Below, piece by piece: positions 12,706-16,286 of a stretch of DNA of 16,286 nucleotides. The stretch's first letter is position 1. Every line of letters begins with the position of its first letter. Below the pieces are notes generated by a model. The model ran no database searches. It was not told where the DNA came from and saw only the letters and a program-made list of their open reading frames with translations. Source of the stretch: JBOFOR01 sp051659545 (GTDB lineage: Bacteria; Bacillota; Clostridia; Peptostreptococcales; Peptostreptococcaceae); the NCBI RefSeq assembly GCF_051659545.1, contig NZ_JBOFOR010000053.1, positions 1-16,286 of the forward strand, read 5' to 3'. The translations under genes were made by a program, and so were the position numbers.

Positions 12706-15075
12706 ATGGAGGCTTTAAGTTTAATTAAAAAAGAGATTATATTAGGTGGTCTTAATTGTGCACACTGTGCTGAAGTAATAAATGAAAAAGTATCGAAACT
12801 AGATGAAGTCGAATCTTCTAATTTAAATTTTATAAATAAGAAGCTTACACTTAATATATTAGAATCTTGTAATCAAGAAGAAGTTATAAATGAAGTTATA
12901 GATATAATAAATTCAACAGAACCAGGACTAGACATAGAAGTAGTCTCTAACTTAAACAACATTAAGGTTGAGATAATACTAGGTGGATTAAACTGTGCGC
13001 ATTGTGCTGAAGTAATAAATGAGAAAGTATTAAAATTAGAAAACATAGAATCTTCAAACTTAAACTTTATAAGTAAGAAACTTAATATAGAAATAAAACA
13101 ATCAATAAATGAAAAACAAATTATAGATAATGTAGTAAAAATAATAAATGATACAGAACCAGGATTAGATATACAAATAAATAGTAAAAGAACTACAAAA
13201 GCTAAAGCTACAAAAGAAAAAGAACATAGTGATATAGATAAAAAAGATTTATTTAAACTAATAATAGGTGCAATAGTATATGTATTTGGAATATATCAAA
13301 CTGCAACAGGGTTCGAAAGTCAATTTAGTAATATAATATTTCTAATAGCTTATATAATTGTAGGTGGAGAAGTTCTTGTAAAGGCTGTTAGAAATGCAAT
13401 AAAAGGAAGCGTATTTGATGAAAACTTCTTAATGGCAATTGCAACCATAGGTGCATTAGCTATTGGAGAACTACCAGAAGCAGTTGGGGTTATGTTATTC
13501 TATCAAATAGGTGAATTTTTACAAGGAATGGCAGTTGGTAAATCTAGAAAATCTATAACTGCTCTTATGGAAATAAGACCAGACTATGCAAATTTAAAAA
13601 TTGGACCTGAAATAAAAGTAGTTTCACCTGAAGAAATAAGCGTAGGAGATATAATAGTTGTAAAGCCAGGAGAAAAAGTGCCTCTAGACGGTACTGTAAT
13701 AGAGGGTATATCTATGGTAGATACATCTGCTCTTACAGGAGAATCTGTATTAAGAGAGATTTCAGTAGGAGAAGATATTTTATCTGGATTCATAAATAAA
13801 AATGCGCTACTAACTATAAAAGTAACAAAAGAATTTGGAGAATCAACAGTATCTAAAATACTAGATCTTGTTGAAAATGCGAGTAGTAAAAAGTCTAAAA
13901 CAGAAAACTTCATAACTAAGTTCTCAAGATATTACACACCGATAGTAGTTGTATCTGCTATGTTAATTGCATTTATACCGCCACTTGTAATACCTGGAGC
14001 AGTATTTAGTGATTGGTTATATAGAGGTTTAATCTTCTTAGTTGTATCTTGTCCTTGTGCTTTAGTTTTATCTATACCTCTTAGTTTCTTTAGTGGAATA
14101 GGATTTGCTTCTAAAAATGGAATCTTAATAAAAGGAAGTAACTACTTAGAAGCTTTAAGAAATGTAGATACAGTAGTATTTGATAAAACAGGAACACTTA
14201 CAAAGGGTGTATTTAATGTAACTAAAGTTAATGCAGTGGGATTATCAGAAGAACAATTGTTAGAATACGCAGCTTTTGCAGAAGTTAACTCAAACCATCC
14301 AATAGCAAAATCAATATTAAGCTACTATGATAAAAATATAGACTTAGACAAAATAAGTAGCTATGAAGAAGTAGCGGCTTATGGAATTAAAGTAAATTAT
14401 AGTGGAAACTATATATTAGCTGGTAATGAAAAGCTAATGAGAAAAGAAAATATATTTTATTCACCAGCCAAAGAAGTTGGAACAGTAGTATATATAGCTT
14501 TAAATGGAGCGTATAAAGGATATATAGTAATATCAGATGAAGTAAAAGACGATAGTAAGAGTGCTATAGAAAAATTAAAAACATTAGGCGTAAAAGAAGT
14601 TGTAATGCTAACTGGAGATAATGAAAAAGTAGCAAATAGCATAGCAAAGGATTTAGGTATAGATAAGGTGTATTCTAGCTTATTACCTAATGAAAAGGTA
14701 GAAAAATTAGAGGAAATATATAATAATAAATCTGAAAAAGAAAAAGTTATATTTGTAGGAGATGGGATTAATGATGCACCTGTTCTAGCCCGTGCAGATG
14801 TAGGTATAGCTATGGGAGCTTTAGGGTCTGACGCAGCTATAGAAGCAGCAGATGTAGTTTTAATGACTGATGAACCAAGCAAAATAGCTAGAGCAATAGA
14901 AATATCTAGTAAAACTAATAAAATAGTATGGCAAAATATAATATTTGCATTAACAGTTAAGGTAATAGTAATGATACTAGGAGCTGGGGGAGTTGCTACT
15001 ATGTGGGAAGCAATTTTTGCAGACGTAGGAGTTGCTTTAATTGCAGTATTAAATGCTATGAGAGCCATGAGATAA
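12706..15075 (+). CDS. cadA: Cd/Zn/Pb-exporting P1B-2-type ATPase with two HMA domains
   Basis: This 789-residue ATP-driven metal exporter of the cytoplasmic membrane is placed after GGGGGG and an ATG. Two N-terminal heavy-metal-associated domains carry GLNCAHC motifs at C18/C21 and C97/C100, exactly 79 residues apart. A charged linker (about 161-180) leads to the transport core. TGES is at 344-347, the membrane SCPCAL site at 449-451, the phosphorylation site DKTGTLT with D493, and the HP pair at 531-532. TGDN follows at 636-639 and GDGINDAP at 685-692. The CPC motif plus the aspartate in FADVGVA (D773) in the last helix define the Zn/Cd/Pb subgroup rather than Cu. The operon partner cadC supports this. 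It ends at a strong bidirectional terminator. Confidence 0.96.
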   Translation: MEALSLIKKEIILGGLNCAHCAEVINEKVSKLDEVESSNLNFINKKLTLNILESCNQEEVINEVIDIINSTEPGLDIEVVSNLNNIKVEIILGGLNCAHCAEVINEKVLKLENIESSNLNFISKKLNIEIKQSINEKQIIDNVVKIINDTEPGLDIQINSKRTTKAKATKEKEHSDIDKKDLFKLIIGAIVYVFGIYQTATGFESQFSNIIFLIAYIIVGGEVLVKAVRNAIKGSVFDENFLMAIATIGALAIGELPEAVGVMLFYQIGEFLQGMAVGKSRKSITALMEIRPDYANLKIGPEIKVVSPEEISVGDIIVVKPGEKVPLDGTVIEGISMVDTSALTGESVLREISVGEDILSGFINKNALLTIKVTKEFGESTVSKILDLVENASSKKSKTENFITKFSRYYTPIVVVSAMLIAFIPPLVIPGAVFSDWLYRGLIFLVVSCPCALVLSIPLSFFSGIGFASKNGILIKGSNYLEALRNVDTVVFDKTGTLTKGVFNVTKVNAVGLSEEQLLEYAAFAEVNSNHPIAKSILSYYDKNIDLDKISSYEEVAAYGIKVNYSGNYILAGNEKLMRKENIFYSPAKEVGTVVYIALNGAYKGYIVISDEVKDDSKSAIEKLKTLGVKEVVMLTGDNEKVANSIAKDLGIDKVYSSLLPNEKVEKLEEIYNNKSEKEKVIFVGDGINDAPVLARADVGIAMGALGSDAAIEAADVVLMTDEPSKIARAIEISSKTNKIVWQNIIFALTVKVIVMILGAGGVATMWEAIFADVGVALIAVLNAMRAMR
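12721..13191 (+). repeat. Internal 237-nt duplication (two HMA domains) in cadA
   Basis: Two copies with a period of 79 codons encode the two metal-binding domains. The segment EIILGGLNCAHCAEVINEKV is identical in both, and the later part (SSNLNF, KKL, TEPGLDI) is also shared, while the rest has diverged. The nucleotide sequences differ mostly at third positions, so the duplication is not recent. Confidence 0.88.
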
Positions 15076-15079
15076 ATAC

Positions 15080-15111
15080 AAAGAACCGTAATAAAATTAT
15101 TACGGTTCTTT
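15080..15111. terminator. Bidirectional terminator between cadA and hlyIII-like gene
   Basis: AAAGAACCGTAATAA pairs perfectly with TTATTACGGTTCTTT over about 15 bp. A-rich and T-rich flanks on both sides let it end both converging transcripts. Confidence 0.92.
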
Positions 15112-15117
15112 GTTTGC

Positions 15118-15765
15118 TTAAATCACGTATTGGAATACACATATAAAGTGTGCTAAAGTTCCTAACATTATAAAAATGTGGAATATCTCATGGAATCCAA
15201 AATGCTTAAACTTTAAAAATGATGGTTTAGTTGCATAAATCAAAGCGCCTACTGTATATAGGAAACCTCCTACAACTAACAATGATAATCCTTGTAAAGA
15301 TAAAGCTTTATATAATGGAATTATTAAGAATATAGCAATCCATCCCATGCCAACATATATAATAGTAGAAATCCATCTAGGACAATTAAACCAAACTAGT
15401 TTAAAAGTAACCCCAACAATGGCTATAAGAGTTATTATTGTAAATAATGTCCAGCCAGTAGGTCCTTGTAGCGCAATTAAGCAAAATGGAGTATAAGAAC
15501 CTGCGATTAATACAAATATCATAGAATGGTCTAGTCTTCTTAAAAAGCTTATTACTTTATCTGTAGAAACAACTAGATGATATGTAGCAGAAGCAGCATA
15601 TAAAAGAATCATACTTAATCCAAAAATTATAACCGCTGTTAATGCCACAGCATTAGGTTGATTTATTGCAGTTTTTATTACTAATGCTAATAATGCAATA
15701 AATGATAACACAGCTCCAACCAAATGTGTAAAACCATTTATTGGTTCTCTAAGAAAATTACCCAT
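15118..15765 (-). CDS. Hemolysin III / PAQR-family membrane protein
   Basis: The 215-residue protein has seven predicted membrane helices, the normal size of the bacterial YqfA/hemolysin III group. It carries the family signatures: EPINGFTHLVGA at residues 7-18, SATYH at about 59-63, RLDHSMIFVLIAGSYTP at 77-93, and FGFHEIFHIFIMLGTLAHF near the C-terminus. The Ser/Asp/His residues in these motifs form the metal site of the related adiponectin-receptor fold, which hydrolyses ceramide in eukaryotes. In bacteria the activity is unclear, despite the historic name from a Bacillus cereus haemolysin. The ATG follows AGGGAGG. The gene is monocistronic, converges on the cadmium operon and diverges from the rRNA operon. 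A cellular role in membrane homeostasis is inferred only. Confidence 0.92.
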   Translation of the reverse strand: MGNFLREPINGFTHLVGAVLSFIALLALVIKTAINQPNAVALTAVIIFGLSMILLYAASATYHLVVSTDKVISFLRRLDHSMIFVLIAGSYTPFCLIALQGPTGWTLFTIITLIAIVGVTFKLVWFNCPRWISTIIYVGMGWIAIFLIIPLYKALSLQGLSLLVVGGFLYTVGALIYATKPSFLKFKHFGFHEIFHIFIMLGTLAHFICVFQYVI

Positions 15766-16021
15766 AAATACCTCCCTATATTAAAATTAAAATTTTTATA
15801 GTTATCTATTTAATTATTTCTATATATAAATAGTAAAATATCATTTAGTTTCATATTATAGTAATATTATACTCTAAATTAGAAAAGTATATATAGGGGT
15901 TTAGAAAATATATTTAAAAATCAATTCTAAAATATATTTTTAGAAATTGTAGTAAACCAATACTTTCAACTATAATTATAATATAAATGTTAATAAAATT
16001 ATAAAAAAACATAAAAAAGTA
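15766..16021. other. AT-rich region between hlyIII-like gene and rRNA promoters
   Basis: About 255 nt with very high A+T. It must contain the minus-strand promoter of the hemolysin III-like gene; several TATAAT strings occur at about 15850-15875 but no convincing -35 box. The right end (15960-16020) consists of A/T tracts directly upstream of the rRNA promoter and could act as an UP element. No coding sequence is seen. Confidence 0.5.
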
Positions 16022-16050
16022 TTGACGATAAAAAATGTTAATGGTATAGT
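16022..16050 (+). promoter_or_regulatory. rRNA operon promoter P1
   Basis: TTGACG at 16022-16027, a 17-nt spacer and TATAGT at 16045-16050 (with TGG before it). Transcription should start near 16057. It lies downstream of A/T tracts and 80 bp upstream of the second promoter. Confidence 0.8.
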
Positions 16051-16101
16051 TATACTTGTCCTTAAGAAAAGGGACAGAAACAAAAAAAGAAATAAAAAAG
16101 G

Positions 16102-16130
16102 TTGACAAAATAAAACGATTTTGTTAAACT
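16102..16130 (+). promoter_or_regulatory. rRNA operon promoter P2
   Basis: A perfect TTGACA at 16102-16107, a 17-nt spacer and TAAACT at 16125-16130. Transcription should start near 16137, just at the leader hairpin. Tandem promoters are usual for Firmicute rRNA operons. Confidence 0.82.
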
Positions 16131-16136
16131 AAAGAA

Positions 16137-16169
16137 GTTGCAAAATAGCAACGATATGAACTTTGAAAA
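16137..16169 (+). promoter_or_regulatory. Leader hairpin and boxA-like antitermination site
   Basis: GTTGC, 6 nt, GCAAC forms a 5-bp stem-loop at 16137-16152. It is followed by TGAACTTTGAAAA at 16157-16169, a close match to the boxA element (TGxTCTTTGAAAA in Bacilli) bound by the Nus factors. The boxB-like hairpin before boxA matches the order of rRNA antitermination sites. Confidence 0.75.
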
Positions 16170-16277
16170 TTAAACAGTAGGTTAATTTATAGAAACAAAC
16201 ATAATTCTTAACAGAATTAAAACACAAACAAACCAAGCCAGATATTCAGATAATGATTAGCTGAGCGATGGACAACT
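16170..16277 (+). other. 16S rRNA leader / processing region
   Basis: Transcribed spacer between the boxA-like site and the expected 16S 5' end. It has no coding sequence. Its complementary partner for the RNase III processing stem would lie after the 16S gene, outside the window. Confidence 0.65.
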
Positions 16278-16286
16278 TTTATTTGA
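16278..16286 (+). rRNA. First bases of a 16S rRNA gene (partial)
   Basis: The window ends TTTATTTGA. In clostridia the 16S rRNA begins with a TTTAT..TGA string directly followed by GAGTTTGATC. The tandem promoters and boxA leader upstream support this, but only about nine bases are present, so the identity rests on context. Confidence 0.55.

Noticed and set aside
14457..15068. 203-codon open frame antisense to cadA
   Set aside because: It lies wholly opposite the well-supported ATPase core, has no ribosome-binding site, and its Ser/Thr/Ile-rich translation is typical of antisense frames in AT-rich genes.
15914..16108. 64-codon minus-strand frame
   Set aside because: It overlaps the rRNA promoters and consists of F/I/Y/N codons from A/T tracts; no ribosome-binding site.
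1..16286. CRISPR array, tRNA gene, insertion sequence or phage genes
   Set aside because: No regularly spaced repeats, cloverleaf sequence, transposase, integrase or terminal inverted repeats could be seen; the only tandem DNA repeats are the coding repeats of the Met-rich gene and the HMA duplication.

Overview
The window is a low-GC, strongly A/T-biased stretch of a spore-forming Firmicute chromosome. It most resembles the Clostridia, probably Peptostreptococcaceae-like. The evidence is the AT-rich codon use, the spore photoproduct lyase, the clostridial type of HtpG, a DUF5685-type protein, and the form of the rRNA leader at the right edge. The assignment rests on gene content and remembered family sequences, not on a search. 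Gene density is normal for a core chromosome, and I see no insertion sequence, prophage, integrase, tRNA or CRISPR array.

Left part (1-4570). A minus-strand pair runs off the left edge: an 8Fe-8S ferredoxin followed by a NapH-like membrane Fe-S protein. It diverges from a cold-shock gene (cspA) with a structured 5' leader and a strong terminator, followed by a start-less reading-frame remnant. Then comes htpG, whose promoter contains a CIRCE operator (HrcA site) overlapping a perfect -35 box, and then a TraX-family membrane protein.

Middle (4570-10260). A short L25-type ribosomal protein gene lies on the minus strand. It diverges from the spore photoproduct lyase gene, whose product lacks the classic hydrogen-donor cysteine but carries another one. 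Next are a small unknown gene with a 21-bp terminator hairpin and the 3' remnant of a YfcE-type phosphodiesterase. A tight three-gene operon follows: a DUF5685-like protein, a TPR protein ending in a 41-residue tail with 19 cysteines, and a small membrane protein. Two minus-strand genes converge on it: a HAD-IB phosphatase and an ankyrin-like protein with two zinc ribbons.

Right part (10320-16286). An unrecognised acidic 360-residue protein is followed by a methionine-rich low-complexity protein on the minus strand (41 Met in 155 residues). This diverges from a metal-resistance operon: a CadC-type ArsR repressor with both metal sites, its own operator over the transcription start, and a Cd/Zn/Pb P1B-ATPase with two near-identical metal-binding domains. 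A hemolysin III/PAQR-type membrane protein converges on that operon. The window ends in tandem rRNA promoters, a hairpin/boxA leader and the first few bases of a 16S rRNA gene.

The window is a set of small independent transcription units punctuated by clear intrinsic terminators. The themes are stress (cold, heat, spore UV damage) and metal handling (Fe-S, Zn ribbons, Cys-rich tail, Met-rich protein, Cd/Zn export). The best candidates for something undescribed are the DUF5685 / Cys-tail TPR / membrane protein operon and the Met-rich protein beside the cadmium operon.
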